From Vibrio tapetis subsp. tapetis (lineage in GTDB: Bacteria; Pseudomonadota; Gammaproteobacteria; Enterobacterales; Vibrionaceae): DNA of 64,000 nt. Both the position numbers and the translations under genes were made by a program. This document shows positions 32,101 through 39,711 of this stretch, one piece after another. The stretch's first letter is position 1. Every line of letters begins with the position of its first letter. The notes under the pieces were generated by a model that did no database searches, had not been told where the DNA came from, and saw only the letters and a program-made list of their open reading frames with translations. The stretch is from the NCBI RefSeq assembly GCF_900233005.1, contig NZ_LT960613.1:1-64000 (forward strand). Reading direction: 5' to 3'.

Positions 32101-34951
32101 ACACGCGGCGCTGGAGACTGAAAAACGCATCTTGCAAAACATCACTGATGGCAAGGGCCAACATCCGCCTTTTGCGATAACCAAGCAGGTGCAAGCCTTT
32201 CTTGAGACCCAGCCTCGCCTCACTCAAGGACAACAAGGCAGCCTTACCCTGATTTCAACCACCCAAGACAGCTTTGTCGCCATTCAAGGCTTAGCCGGTA
32301 CAGGGAAATCCACCATGCTTGAATCCAACATTGAACTTATCCAATTAGCGAAACAAGTCAGCCAACAACCCGAGCAAAACGTCATTGGCCTTGCGCCCAC
32401 CCACGCCGCCGTTTCTGAGCTGGAAAGCAAGGGCGTGAAAGCGCAAACCCTAGAGAGCCTACTCAGTGACATCCGACAAGGCAACCGCCAAGCCAGCGAC
32501 TATCAAGGCACTTTGTTCTTTCTCGATGAAAGCTCCATGGTCAGTAACAAACAAGCCGATGAATTCACCACGCTGGTCAATGCCAGTCAATCCAAAGCCG
32601 TGTTGTTAGGGGATAAAGAGCAGTTGTTATCTTTAAGCGCCGGTAAACCCTTTGAGCTGGCCATGCGTCAAGGTCGCCTCGATACCGCTTACATGACCGA
32701 CATCATTCGTCAGCAAAACGACCCCCTACTCAATGCCGCGCAAAACACCATTGATAAGCAGCCCGAAAGCGCCTTGGACAAACTCCAACGCCAATCGCCT
32801 GACGCGCAAGGCAATCACCAACATGTCATCTCCACGCTGGATGAAAACAATCAAGACCGACGCCAAGCGCAGTTAGAAGCCACTGAAAAGCTGCCCTACC
32901 TGGTAGCAAAGGATTACCTAGAACGCACACCTGAAACCCGCGAAAACACGCTTATCATCGCCTACACCAACCAAGAGCGTGATGACATCACGGCCTACGT
33001 TCGTGTTGGCTTAATGAAAAACGAGGAAATCGGCAAAGAGAACATTGTCGCCACGAGATTGCGCTCCATCGGCGCCACCGGTGAAGAGCTCACCACCATG
33101 ATGCCGTATCAAAAAGGCTTAGTGCTGAGCACCAAGCCCGGTGAGTACGCCACCATTACCCACGTGGATTCGGAGCACGGTGTGGTGACGCTTGAAGACG
33201 CCAGCACAGGCAAGACAAAGCCGTTCTTACCGCGTAACCGTGACCATCGTTTCACGACGCTTTTCTCTGTATCAGAAAAACCACTCTCAACAGGCGATAA
33301 GATTGTCACTCGCTTTACCGATAAAAGCCGCGACATCAAAGCCAATGTGGAGTACCGCATCACCCAAGCAAGCCCGGATAGCATCATGGCGCAATCAAAA
33401 AGTGGCCAAACGCTCACCATCAACCCGAATGAGTTAACAGACAGTCATTGGGATTACGCTTACAGCCGAACCGCGGACATGGCGCAAGGGGCCACGTACC
33501 CGCACGTCATTACGGCCATCAAAAGCAAAGGCGCATTAACCAACCTAAGACGTGCCGGCATTGATGTCACCCGCGCCAGCCAGCACGTGAGGCTCTATAC
33601 CGATAACACCACACACCTGCTCAAAAGCTGGTTATCCAAAGAAAGCCATAAAGCTAGCGCGATAGAAACCGCCAACCAAACCCCACCCCAAGACACCACT
33701 TACTTTAACCGCAACGCCCTGCCCCATGAGGACGTTCGCTTCCAAAATAAAAGCGGTGACTTTGACTACAACACCTTTAAGGAGCACATCAATACACAAC
33801 TCCCGAAATACACCGAAAGCCTAGCCATGCACTTATTAGGCAAGCCCAACCAGTCCAAATCCGACCGCGACTATTTAACCTTTGGCATTGGCAAATCCGC
33901 CATTAAAGTGACCTTAACAGGCGAGCATCGTGGTTATTTTAAAGACTACACCACGGGCGAGAAAGGCTCGCTGATTAACCTCATCATGAGCCACAAAGAC
34001 ATGGGCTATAAAGAGGCCATGACGGAAGCCAATAACCTGTTAAATGAGCCAGATAAATATCAACTGGAGGAAAACAGCAAACATGACAAATTACTCAACA
34101 CCACGCCAAAGCATATTGCGCAATTTGAAGAAAGAGCCAAAGAATACATCAGTCAAAGTAAACCGATAGAGAACACACTGGCCCAAACTTACTTAAACAA
34201 GCTAGGGGTAAATCACACCCACAATGACCAAGTTAAATTCCACCCGGCAGTCTACTCGTCCGAAGACAAACTCTTCCATCCGGCCATGGTTACCAATATT
34301 CACAACAAACAAGGCGAAACCAAAGCCGTTGAAGTGACCTACCTTGACCATCAGGGAAATAAAGACGATGCCTTAGACATTAACCCAAGGACGCTGGGGA
34401 CAAAATCCAAACAATTAACGACCTTCCATCAAGGGGAGCATGTAAACACCACCCTCATCAGCACGTCGATTGAAAACTCGTTTTTAATACGCGAGCACAC
34501 TCAAGGCCAAATGGACATTATTAACGTCAACCACAAGAACGACATTCAAAATATACCCACGGATGAATTAAGACAGAATGTCATTATTGTCTTAAACCAA
34601 GGCAACCACGATGTAAACCCGAACAACATCGAGAAGATTGTTGAGAATTTTAATGGTCGAGACGTTCAATTCATGTCAGACGATCATTTAAAGGAGGACA
34701 TTAAAACCTGCATAGATAAATTAGACCGCGATAACCGCGCGCATGATATCGAATTAAGCGAACCCCATCCCACTCATCAAGAAAGAGAATTAGACACACT
34801 GAACATGGATGAGAAAAAAGAACGGGACAGTCAATCCCTTGAACACTTTGAAACCAAAGCGCCGTCACCTCAACACGAGATGGATTTTAATCATCCAGAG
34901 AAAGAGAGCGATTGGGAAAACAGAGAAATAGACAGAGAGTTAGAGAGATAA
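29174..34951 (+). CDS. traI: MOBF relaxase-helicase TraI with primase-like C-terminal extension
   Basis: A 1925-aa protein. The relaxase domain (about residues 1-310) has the catalytic tyrosine pair Y16-Y17 (AAKYYLSEEN), at the same numbers as F TraI, and the metal-binding HSH at 175-177 (PQVHSHALAANMT). A degenerate helicase-like domain follows (about 450-620), then the active SF1 helicase with Walker A GLAGTGKST at 1039-1047 and Walker B LDESS near 1118. Beyond the helicase, residues about 1565-1620 (RGYFKDYTTGEKGSLINLI) resemble a primase N-terminal fold and about 1740-1830 a degenerate Toprim region. F TraI is 1756 aa and lacks this. ATG 29174 follows AAGGAAAA. It nicks oriT, stays bound to the 5' end and unwinds the plasmid. 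Confidence 0.95.
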   Translation: MLSISPLKSASGAAKYYLSEENPKDSPDLSLEKDAGDNYYLKEKDQEENTFWHGKLAIEAGLAGKAVDQPTLESVLSGNLGDETIKGKRENHKSGFDLTFSAPKTISVLALVGGDARLIEAHNNAVKFALTELEKDVAQVKVTHEKGIQEYENTDSMLFAVVRHKTSRENDPQVHSHALAANMTRDQEGDLRALSTSLKQKGGVINGTGERIYNFQKYYGILYQSQLAKDVQALGYSTRGVGNGQFEVSGVPQPIIEASSTRKQQIDQRTLDLGFDSRAAKDVANLDTRKSKTYQSHESLNNQWQTKVRSQGYEPSELVGMAQQAKTSQDGITPDDTKAAIHRAIDHLGQYSTALHLEKIIELAASDFTKGGVQANAIELKTILDQQIKEGALIPLADKGQYTTQTLIDNEHSLMKSTQGRAHHMRTHVDPSLLHRLDIPANQQQKLTDLFQSTKQFHVVNVHGSSQGIAQQLLNVGNHSGKRVQFVSQTAKAKSEGVENIQRHSHTLGAWIAHHFSSEQRHTTQSLLQGATPFTNKDILLIDDANKMSAKELMSLTNQAKQSNTKVVMLNRVSSRQGFKANNAIELYRKGNVERHTWVGGKSAPTDIKLHDNDTDRIARVYADLPDKANTQVIATSGVEQRRLTEAIRGQLKNTGALSRHETTLFTQTPHSLSKAQQPLVQHYKPGMTLTHWEKNKPQSFVIASIDKESNTMTALSKRDGQSHRFDPSSRAFKKMKMQINKPQSLNIAQGERLRTLGKHFPSGLEGNQSYLVTHINKESLMLESKGKTQRLSLESLKDAPLQYDYVHGANHIEQKAHTLLSGKTFTLSKPLINDLTEKTARLDVFTDKPNKAQSALEKEQVSPSAIERVLHTQNVNDRYLSGATQALLTQDVSQALSTLAKAQNAPLIEKAVSFALNHLSEREAGFSQKALVVEAVRYAFEEAGGAITKDQIDTELAKRRDTLSAEYSDGTRWTTHAALETEKRILQNITDGKGQHPPFAITKQVQAFLETQPRLTQGQQGSLTLISTTQDSFVAIQGLAGTGKSTMLESNIELIQLAKQVSQQPEQNVIGLAPTHAAVSELESKGVKAQTLESLLSDIRQGNRQASDYQGTLFFLDESSMVSNKQADEFTTLVNASQSKAVLLGDKEQLLSLSAGKPFELAMRQGRLDTAYMTDIIRQQNDPLLNAAQNTIDKQPESALDKLQRQSPDAQGNHQHVISTLDENNQDRRQAQLEATEKLPYLVAKDYLERTPETRENTLIIAYTNQERDDITAYVRVGLMKNEEIGKENIVATRLRSIGATGEELTTMMPYQKGLVLSTKPGEYATITHVDSEHGVVTLEDASTGKTKPFLPRNRDHRFTTLFSVSEKPLSTGDKIVTRFTDKSRDIKANVEYRITQASPDSIMAQSKSGQTLTINPNELTDSHWDYAYSRTADMAQGATYPHVITAIKSKGALTNLRRAGIDVTRASQHVRLYTDNTTHLLKSWLSKESHKASAIETANQTPPQDTTYFNRNALPHEDVRFQNKSGDFDYNTFKEHINTQLPKYTESLAMHLLGKPNQSKSDRDYLTFGIGKSAIKVTLTGEHRGYFKDYTTGEKGSLINLIMSHKDMGYKEAMTEANNLLNEPDKYQLEENSKHDKLLNTTPKHIAQFEERAKEYISQSKPIENTLAQTYLNKLGVNHTHNDQVKFHPAVYSSEDKLFHPAMVTNIHNKQGETKAVEVTYLDHQGNKDDALDINPRTLGTKSKQLTTFHQGEHVNTTLISTSIENSFLIREHTQGQMDIINVNHKNDIQNIPTDELRQNVIIVLNQGNHDVNPNNIEKIVENFNGRDVQFMSDDHLKEDIKTCIDKLDRDNRAHDIELSEPHPTHQERELDTLNMDEKKERDSQSLEHFETKAPSPQHEMDFNHPEKESDWENREIDRELER

Positions 34952-35017
34952 TAAAGGGTAGCCATAGGGCTTAATGCCGATCGTTTAGCTACTTGAACGA
35001 TCCTCCAGAGGCCTCAT

Positions 35018-35051
35018 AATCGGTCGTAACGTAAGTTACGGCCGATTTTTT
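35018..35051 (+). terminator. Terminator-like hairpin at the IS4 transposase start
   Basis: AATCGGTCGTAAC and GTTACGGCCGATT pair with a 3-nt loop, followed by T residues and then the transposase ATG. Such structures stop read-through from outside promoters into transposase genes. Confidence 0.75.
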
Positions 35052-36374
35052 ATGTCTGAGTTTTCAAAAGAGTTACAGGTTACCGCAGAGTTTTGCCACG
35101 AACGTCCAATCGATGTGTTTAATAAACACATTCCTTGGGAATGGGTTGAAGAAGCTGTTCAACAAACTGGACGAGTATCGCTCAGAAAGCGACGCCTCCC
35201 CGCAGAGCAAGCTGTTTGGTTAGTATTAGGGATTGGGCTCCAACGTAATCGCTCCATTCAAGATGTCTGCGACAAGTTGGAGTTAGCATTCCCTGATGTA
35301 GATGGTGAACTCACACCTATGGCAACAAGCAGTATTATCAAGGGGAAAGAACGCCTCGGCGATAAACCTATGCGTTACTTATTTAAAACTACAGCCCAAC
35401 AGTGGGAGCAACAATCAGACTTTGACGAAGTTTGTGGCTTAAAGCTTCTTAGTGTCGATGGAACGTATTTCAAAACTCACAATACCGAAGAAAATCAGCA
35501 TTTTGGGTTTGCTCAAAAAGGTGCATCATTTCCAAGCGTGTTGGCAGTAACATTAATGTCTACACGTAGCCACCTTGTGTCCGATGCTGCTTTTGGACCA
35601 GTAACAAACAGTGAAATATCATATGCCCAACAACTTGTGGGGTCAGCACCAGATGACTCATTAACACTTTTTGATAGAGGGTTCACTTCTGCGGAGTTAT
35701 TTACCAGCTGGCAGGGTGCTAGCAGTAACAGCCACTGGTTAACACCAATCAAAACCAAAATGCGCTATGACATAATCGAGAGTTATACTGATTATGATCA
35801 TCTCATTGAGATGCCTGTTTCACCACAAGCTCAAAAGCAGACTCCCTATCTTGGCAAGAGATGGCAAGCACGCCTTATTCTAATTCCAACCCCTAAAGGT
35901 GAAATCAAAGGCTTCATTACTTCGTGCTTATGCCCTGAGCGCTATCTGTTTGATGACTTAGTTAAAGTGTATTGGGAGCGTTGGGAAATCGAACGCAGTT
36001 ACGGCGAACTAAAGCAGTATCAGTTACAAAACAAACCAACATTACGAAGTAAGAAAAAAGTCGGGATATATCAGGAGCTATGGGGAATATTAACCAGCTA
36101 TAACATCGTGAGGCTGGAAATGGCTGAGATGGCTAAACAACATGAAGTTGAGCCTCTACGGATCAGCTTCATTAATGCCTTATTTTTGATTATGGATGAG
36201 ATGATTTGGGCGAGCGACACTCGAAGTCCAGGAGCGATACCAAAAAACTTAAAAGCTCTCAGGGACAATGGGAAGCGGCTTATTCTCCCCAAGAAACGGA
36301 AAAGGAAACCATACCCCAGAGCGGTTTTAAAAAAGCCAGCCCGATACCCCAATAAACATGCCACTCGCTCTTAA
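35052..36374 (+). CDS. IS4-family transposase
   Basis: A 440-aa DDE transposase. The catalytic residues are visible: D near 136 (LLSVDGTYFK), D near 208 (TLFDRGF) and E near 314 in the YREK signature Y-(2)-R-(3)-E-(6)-K (YWERWEIERSYGELK), which defines the IS4 family. Length and the N-terminal helical domain are ordinary. It appears intact, so the element may be active. It lies inside matching inverted repeats directly after traI. Codon use differs from the higher-GC tra genes. Confidence 0.93.
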   Translation: MSEFSKELQVTAEFCHERPIDVFNKHIPWEWVEEAVQQTGRVSLRKRRLPAEQAVWLVLGIGLQRNRSIQDVCDKLELAFPDVDGELTPMATSSIIKGKERLGDKPMRYLFKTTAQQWEQQSDFDEVCGLKLLSVDGTYFKTHNTEENQHFGFAQKGASFPSVLAVTLMSTRSHLVSDAAFGPVTNSEISYAQQLVGSAPDDSLTLFDRGFTSAELFTSWQGASSNSHWLTPIKTKMRYDIIESYTDYDHLIEMPVSPQAQKQTPYLGKRWQARLILIPTPKGEIKGFITSCLCPERYLFDDLVKVYWERWEIERSYGELKQYQLQNKPTLRSKKKVGIYQELWGILTSYNIVRLEMAEMAKQHEVEPLRISFINALFLIMDEMIWASDTRSPGAIPKNLKALRDNGKRLILPKKRKRKPYPRAVLKKPARYPNKHATRS

Positions 36375-36397
36375 GCGAGTGGCATTAAGCCATAGGG

Positions 36398-36757
36398 CTA
36401 CCCTTTTTTTTCGCCTGCAAGATAATCCTCGACACTTTTATCAACCAAGGCCGTATTGGATTTTCTTTGCTCAATGGAATCGGCTTTATTTTTGTAATAC
36501 CTCTCACCATCAAAGCTATGCGCTAAATTTAAATTTAATACCCCTTGAACTTGCCTAACTCTGCGATACGTATCTTCCATCAACTCACGGTTTGATGGAC
36601 GATCGTCATCGCTATCATTAAGTTTGATCCGCAACGCCAACGTCAAAAGCTGGCGAGCGGCTTCTGCATCACTCAACTTCTCTCTCTTTTTAAACTTAAC
36701 GAAATCTTGCTCTAACTTCCCATTAAGGGAAGTTTGTAAAGGGTAAGAACGCGACAT
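36398..36757 (-). CDS. Ribbon-helix-helix protein, TraM/MobC-like; C-terminus cut by the IS
   Basis: A 119-aa basic protein. The N-terminal part (YPLQTSLNGKLEQDFVKFKKRE, then a helix DAEAARQLLTLALRIK) has the outline of a ribbon-helix-helix DNA-binding domain; the C-terminal half is helical and polar. Its stop codon TAG and last glycine are formed by the IS4 end (36398-36403), so the native C-terminus was probably different. It faces away from the candidate oriT and lies next to it, the position of relaxosome proteins such as TraM or MobC. The exact family is uncertain. Confidence 0.65.
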   Translation of the reverse strand: MSRSYPLQTSLNGKLEQDFVKFKKREKLSDAEAARQLLTLALRIKLNDSDDDRPSNRELMEDTYRRVRQVQGVLNLNLAHSFDGERYYKNKADSIEQRKSNTALVDKSVEDYLAGEKKG

Positions 36758-37076
36758 AATTTACCTTTTTTCCGTCAATGAATGTCAATGAACGCTTACT
36801 TTTAGCCTCAATGAACCCCAATTAAATCACAATGAAAATGCATTGTACATGACCATTATCATTCACTCTAGACCCACAGCACAAAAGGGATAAATATCAA
36901 TCCAATCAAATATCATTGATATTACATTGAAATCGCTCCCAAGCCTTTACCCAAAAGGTATCAATTAGAATTCATTCTATCTGCATGTTTTTTAATTGGG
37001 ATTTCAGCGGCTAATTAGTTGAGATTTTGAAAATTTTTCCCATCTAAATACACGCACCACAAATCTAATTAAGCCT
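36758..37076. other. Candidate origin of transfer (oriT) and relaxosome sites
   Basis: About 320 AT-rich bases without a gene. Repeats of CAATGA occur at least four times in one direction near 36774-36834 (TCAATGAA, TCAATGAA, TCAATGAA, ACAATGAA) and again as ATTGA-type sites near 36918-36935, as expected for a relaxosome-binding or autoregulatory region. It lies between an RHH protein gene and a lytic transglycosylase gene, exactly as F oriT lies between traM and orf169. The nic site itself was not identified. Confidence 0.6.
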
Positions 37077-37320
37077 TTGTTTTTAATGCTTTTATATTTT
37101 TACAGACAACCATTTAAATCGTTTTCCGATTTAGCGTGGTGTGTGGGAACTTTCAGAGAAAGTAAAAAGTCGGGGCGGCTTCATCAGCTTGAGTGGGTAG
37201 AACTTGAGGAAATAAAACCAGGCCGAAGAAAAAAGACGAACCCATGGCGACTGAATCGGGGATGCAGAAAGGGACGAACAGGCAAGAGCAAAGAGGAATG
37301 AGAACGTTGGACGGCAAGAC

Positions 37321-37345
37321 GCATTGCACCAGAGTGGTGCAATGC
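37321..37345. terminator. Hairpin at the 3' side of the transglycosylase gene
   Basis: GCATTGCACC and GGTGCAATGC form a perfect stem with a short loop just after the stop of the minus-strand transglycosylase gene. No T run on the minus strand, so termination is uncertain. Confidence 0.5.
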
Positions 37346-37348
37346 GGG

Positions 37349-37792
37349 TTATTTTACGTTTTGCGAATAATAAACAGATTGGACTTTTTGGATGTATATT
37401 TTTCTGGCGGTTTCGGTACGTTTGGAAAACCCTGCGTTATATGCCCCCACGCTGTTCCAGTTATAACCGTGACTGGCAAAGTTCGCGCTTAATACCCATG
37501 CACCTAATGACACGTTAAAACACGGATCATAAACATTCTGATCATTCACATTAAAATCCGAAAGCTTGTCGAACCAGATTGAGTTAATTTGCATTAGGCC
37601 ATAATCGCTACTCACGACCTCACCGACGTTATTTTTATTTTCATTGATAGCATTAGGGTTTAAGTTACTTTCAACGGTTGCAATGGCTCTGAGTAAGTCT
37701 GATGATACATTATAATGATTGCCAGCCTCATCAAAACAAAAAGCGAACACGGGAAAAGGAAACCATAGCATCAATACGGACAGTTTATTCAT
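37349..37792 (-). CDS. Lytic transglycosylase (VirB1/orf169-like)
   Basis: A 147-aa exported lysozyme-like protein. A hydrophobic start (LSVLMLWFPFPVFAF) is the signal peptide. The SLT fold shows catalytic Glu near residue 41 in AIATVESNLNPNA, then SSDYGLMQINSIWF and VGAYNAGF, all standard motifs. It cuts peptidoglycan to let the conjugation apparatus cross the wall. In F the equivalent orf169 borders oriT on the leading side, as here, supporting the oriT call. Cysteine pairs (FCF...DPCF) may form a disulfide. Confidence 0.92.
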   Translation of the reverse strand: MNKLSVLMLWFPFPVFAFCFDEAGNHYNVSSDLLRAIATVESNLNPNAINENKNNVGEVVSSDYGLMQINSIWFDKLSDFNVNDQNVYDPCFNVSLGAWVLSANFASHGYNWNSVGAYNAGFSKRTETARKIYIQKVQSVYYSQNVK

Positions 37793-37809
37793 TTTACCCC
37801 TCTATTAAC

Positions 37810-37831
37810 CATCCAGCCCGAAGGCTGGATG
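37810..37831. terminator. Tetraloop hairpin between two minus-strand genes
   Basis: CATCCAGCC and GGCTGGATG pair perfectly around CGAA (TTCG on the minus strand, an extra-stable tetraloop). It lies between the stop of the 37854-38189 gene and the transglycosylase start; a terminator or processing signal. Confidence 0.55.
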
Positions 37832-37853
37832 ATAACACGATAGACAACCGACA

Positions 37854-38189
37854 TTAATATTCGAACGGGAATAATACGGTGGTCACACTTCGATCGCCTT
37901 CGGTAATAACCCAAATCCTTTGATTGCAAATTTGATAACCTGACATGATACGAGCGCCTATTTTTGTCGCTTCATCATTGGCAATTTTATCTTCTATTGG
38001 CATATCCCCCCAATCGCCGTTTTGATGACGCATTAAGTAAATACGCAAATTGGCTCCGATGTTGTCACTCAATAACATTTTTACGCCTTGAGTCATCACC
38101 ACCGCTCCTAAATCAAAAGGTTGGGCGCTGCACACATACTGCTCTGCTTCCGTTTTTTTGTTTTCTATTGTAAACTCTAGTTCACTCAT
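37854..38189 (-). CDS. Conserved plasmid protein, 111 aa
   Basis: A small acidic cytoplasmic protein with RIYLMRHQNGDWGDM in the middle and a C-terminal strand RIWVITEGDRSVTTVLFPFEY. This pattern is familiar from many plasmid leading regions and phages, where the protein has no proven function (often misnamed as a restriction subunit). It belongs to the leading region: it would enter the recipient early in transfer. One cysteine pair (YVCSAQ, QICNQ). The start is supported by AAAGGA upstream on the minus strand. Confidence 0.75.
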   Translation of the reverse strand: MSELEFTIENKKTEAEQYVCSAQPFDLGAVVMTQGVKMLLSDNIGANLRIYLMRHQNGDWGDMPIEDKIANDEATKIGARIMSGYQICNQRIWVITEGDRSVTTVLFPFEY

Positions 38190-38224
38190 TATTGGGTTGT
38201 CCTTTATCTCTATATAATGGGTAG

Positions 38225-38258
38225 CGCCTTGATATTTATTGACGTCGATATCAAGGCG
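38225..38258. terminator. Stem-loop between leading-region genes
   Basis: CGCCTTGATAT (38225-38235) and ATATCAAGGCG (38248-38258) form an 11-bp stem, followed by TTTTTTATT on the plus strand. It lies just after the stop of the 38274-38660 gene; the T run is oriented for the plus strand, so its role for the minus-strand genes is unclear. Confidence 0.55.
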
Positions 38259-38273
38259 TTTTTTATTGGCTGA

Positions 38274-38660
38274 TTAACACACGTTTTCGGTCTGGCAAAT
38301 GTGGCGATAGACTTGGTGAACATCATCAAAGCAATAGCCGTACTCGGTGAGGTTTTCGACGCAATCCATAATGTCCCCGCTATAAAAGCATTCGTAGTTA
38401 AATAGCTCACGGCGAATAATGGCGTCTTTCCCATTTTCTTCGATGTCTTGCTTAATTCCTTCTTGGTTAATGGTGGCGAGACGGTTAATTAATTGTTTGG
38501 CTCTGTCGGTAGGACAAATTAATCCAGCCCCTATTGAGACGTATTCAATGCCTTGTTTTTTTGCTTTGGCAAACTGCTGATTAGAAAAAGCAAAAAAAGC
38601 CCCTGCGTCATTAAACGCTTGCGTTTGTTTATCTTGGATGTAATGGGATAACGATTTCAT
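38274..38660 (-). CDS. Hypothetical plasmid leading-region protein
   Basis: A 128-aa soluble protein of unknown function. The start ATG at 38660 has AAGGA at a normal distance on the minus strand; the longer frame to 38696 overlaps the next gene and has no such site. It contains SIGAGLICPTDRAKQLINRL, a segment typical of a family common in plasmid leading regions, and a C-terminal stretch with several cysteines (NYECFYSGDIMDCVENL). It lies in a minus-strand series with the neighbours on both sides. Confidence 0.7.
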   Translation of the reverse strand: MKSLSHYIQDKQTQAFNDAGAFFAFSNQQFAKAKKQGIEYVSIGAGLICPTDRAKQLINRLATINQEGIKQDIEENGKDAIIRRELFNYECFYSGDIMDCVENLTEYGYCFDDVHQVYRHICQTENVC

Positions 38661-38683
38661 GGTTTTACTATTCCTTGTCTTAA

Positions 38684-39028
38684 TTAAAACGGGCAACGGT
38701 CAAATGAATAAAGGGTTTCAAAAGGCGTAGACACATCCAGCACAACAAAACAGTCCCTTAACGTCCCGATTTGAAATTGGCGCATGATAAGGGCGCGTAC
38801 CTCTGCCAGCGTGAACGGGAAGTACTGAGCCTCACGCTGAACAAACCCTGCGGCCTTGAGTTCTTCTGCTGTAATGTCACTCCACGGCGCAATCGCAAAT
38901 CCTTGTTGTTCGCTCTTGCTTTGCTCTAAAGAGACATCATGTTTTGGTGAGCTTTCGTGCTCCAGCGGCGAGACGCTGGTCGCTGTTTGGCATGTAGAGA
39001 GAGTTAGGGTTGAGTTTTGTTGCGCCAT
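38684..39028 (-). CDS. Hypothetical leading-region protein with SVSPL N-terminal tag
   Basis: A 114-aa protein. Residues 16-37 contain TATSVSPLEHE and KHDVSLEQ; the same pattern is present at the N-terminus of the ParB-like protein (39712) and at the edge of the gene at 63614. After this tag comes a small folded part (WSDITAEELKAAGFVQREA then FPFTLAEVRALIMRQFQIG) of unknown function. Upstream it shares a leader with a conserved hairpin with the ParB-like gene. The tag looks like a mobile or duplicated 5'-coding segment. Confidence 0.7.
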   Translation of the reverse strand: MAQQNSTLTLSTCQTATSVSPLEHESSPKHDVSLEQSKSEQQGFAIAPWSDITAEELKAAGFVQREAQYFPFTLAEVRALIMRQFQIGTLRDCFVVLDVSTPFETLYSFDRCPF

Positions 39029-39142
39029 GGGGAGTTTCCTTTTTGTTTGAGTATCACCTTTCGGAGCCGCTTAGCTGTCCATCGGGCTTTCATGGTTCTC
39101 AATAACAAGGGCGCGAAGCGTTCATATACCCTTGTTATTGAG
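39029..39142 (-). promoter_or_regulatory. Leading-region leader C, copy 1, with 14-bp perfect hairpin
   Basis: Upstream of the 38684-39028 gene. CTCAATAACAAGGG (39098-39111) and CCCTTGTTATTGAG (39129-39142) pair perfectly; the loop begins CGCGAAGCG. Between hairpin and gene the sequence TTGAGTATCAC is shared with copy 2 at 41536-41651. Known: F-like leading regions carry hairpin promoters (Frpo) that work on single-stranded DNA. A similar role is inferred. Confidence 0.65.
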
Positions 39143-39711
39143 GTTCTGAAAGGTCATGGTTAACAGCTTGCGAGTCCGTAAGGGGATACGAGTAGAAAGG
39201 AAAATCGGCGCATAAAAAACTCGGCCCTTACTCTGCCTTAATGACAGGCAGTGAAAGACAACGAGGAAGAATGACGAGGCGTAGCGAACGCAGTGAGCGG
39301 AGGCGTTGGGTGATTGTTCGCAGGAACGCAATGGCACATCGAGCTTTGCTCGATATTCGTGTCATGCGTTATCGCGGGAGGAGCGAAGCGACGGAATGAA
39401 CGGAGCGAAGCGAGAACGCCCAAGAAAACGGAAAGCTCAGCACAAGAAGTCACCTCCACATGCCTCACCGATACTTAAGTATTCTCACCCTAAACCTAAA
39501 CCAGCATGCGTTGAGTTCACGCCTTGCCCATAAACAAAAACCGGCCAATCAAAACAGGCCCTGGGACAGCGCTTGCTCGTGTTAACGAGCCTTTCTTTTT
39601 GCTTTTTCCTGAACTTATCCTGGTAATGGGGAGCACGCCTTTTTCGTAGACGAAGAAAGAAGCACACACGGTTAGGGATATGCAGTCCGTCAGGACTGCA
39701 TATTGAGGACA
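39143..39711. other. Non-coding leading-region interval
   Basis: About 570 bases. Open frames on both strands are short and lack ribosome sites. It contains several GAGCGAAGCG-type short repeats (39276-39420) and an AACGAG/CTCGTT stem near 39570-39588. Possibly a relic or an ssDNA initiation or anti-restriction region; nothing firm. Confidence 0.4.

Larger units (their letters stand above)
34956..36403 (+). mobile_element. IS4-family insertion sequence
   Basis: Terminal inverted repeats GGGTAGCCATAGGGCTTAA (from 34956) and its mirror ending CTACCC at 36403 match at 21 of 23 positions. One transposase gene fills it (35052-36374), and a strong hairpin at 35018-35046 precedes the gene. Total about 1448 bp. 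A target duplication was not recognised; the flanks are A/T runs. It sits 4 bases after the traI stop, and its right end supplies the stop codon of the convergent RHH gene. Confidence 0.88.

Noticed and set aside
37077..37301. 74-codon open frame on the plus strand
   Set aside because: Lys/Arg/Gly-rich product without family resemblance, no ribosome site, lying in the oriT-adjacent interval and opposite to the leading-region genes.
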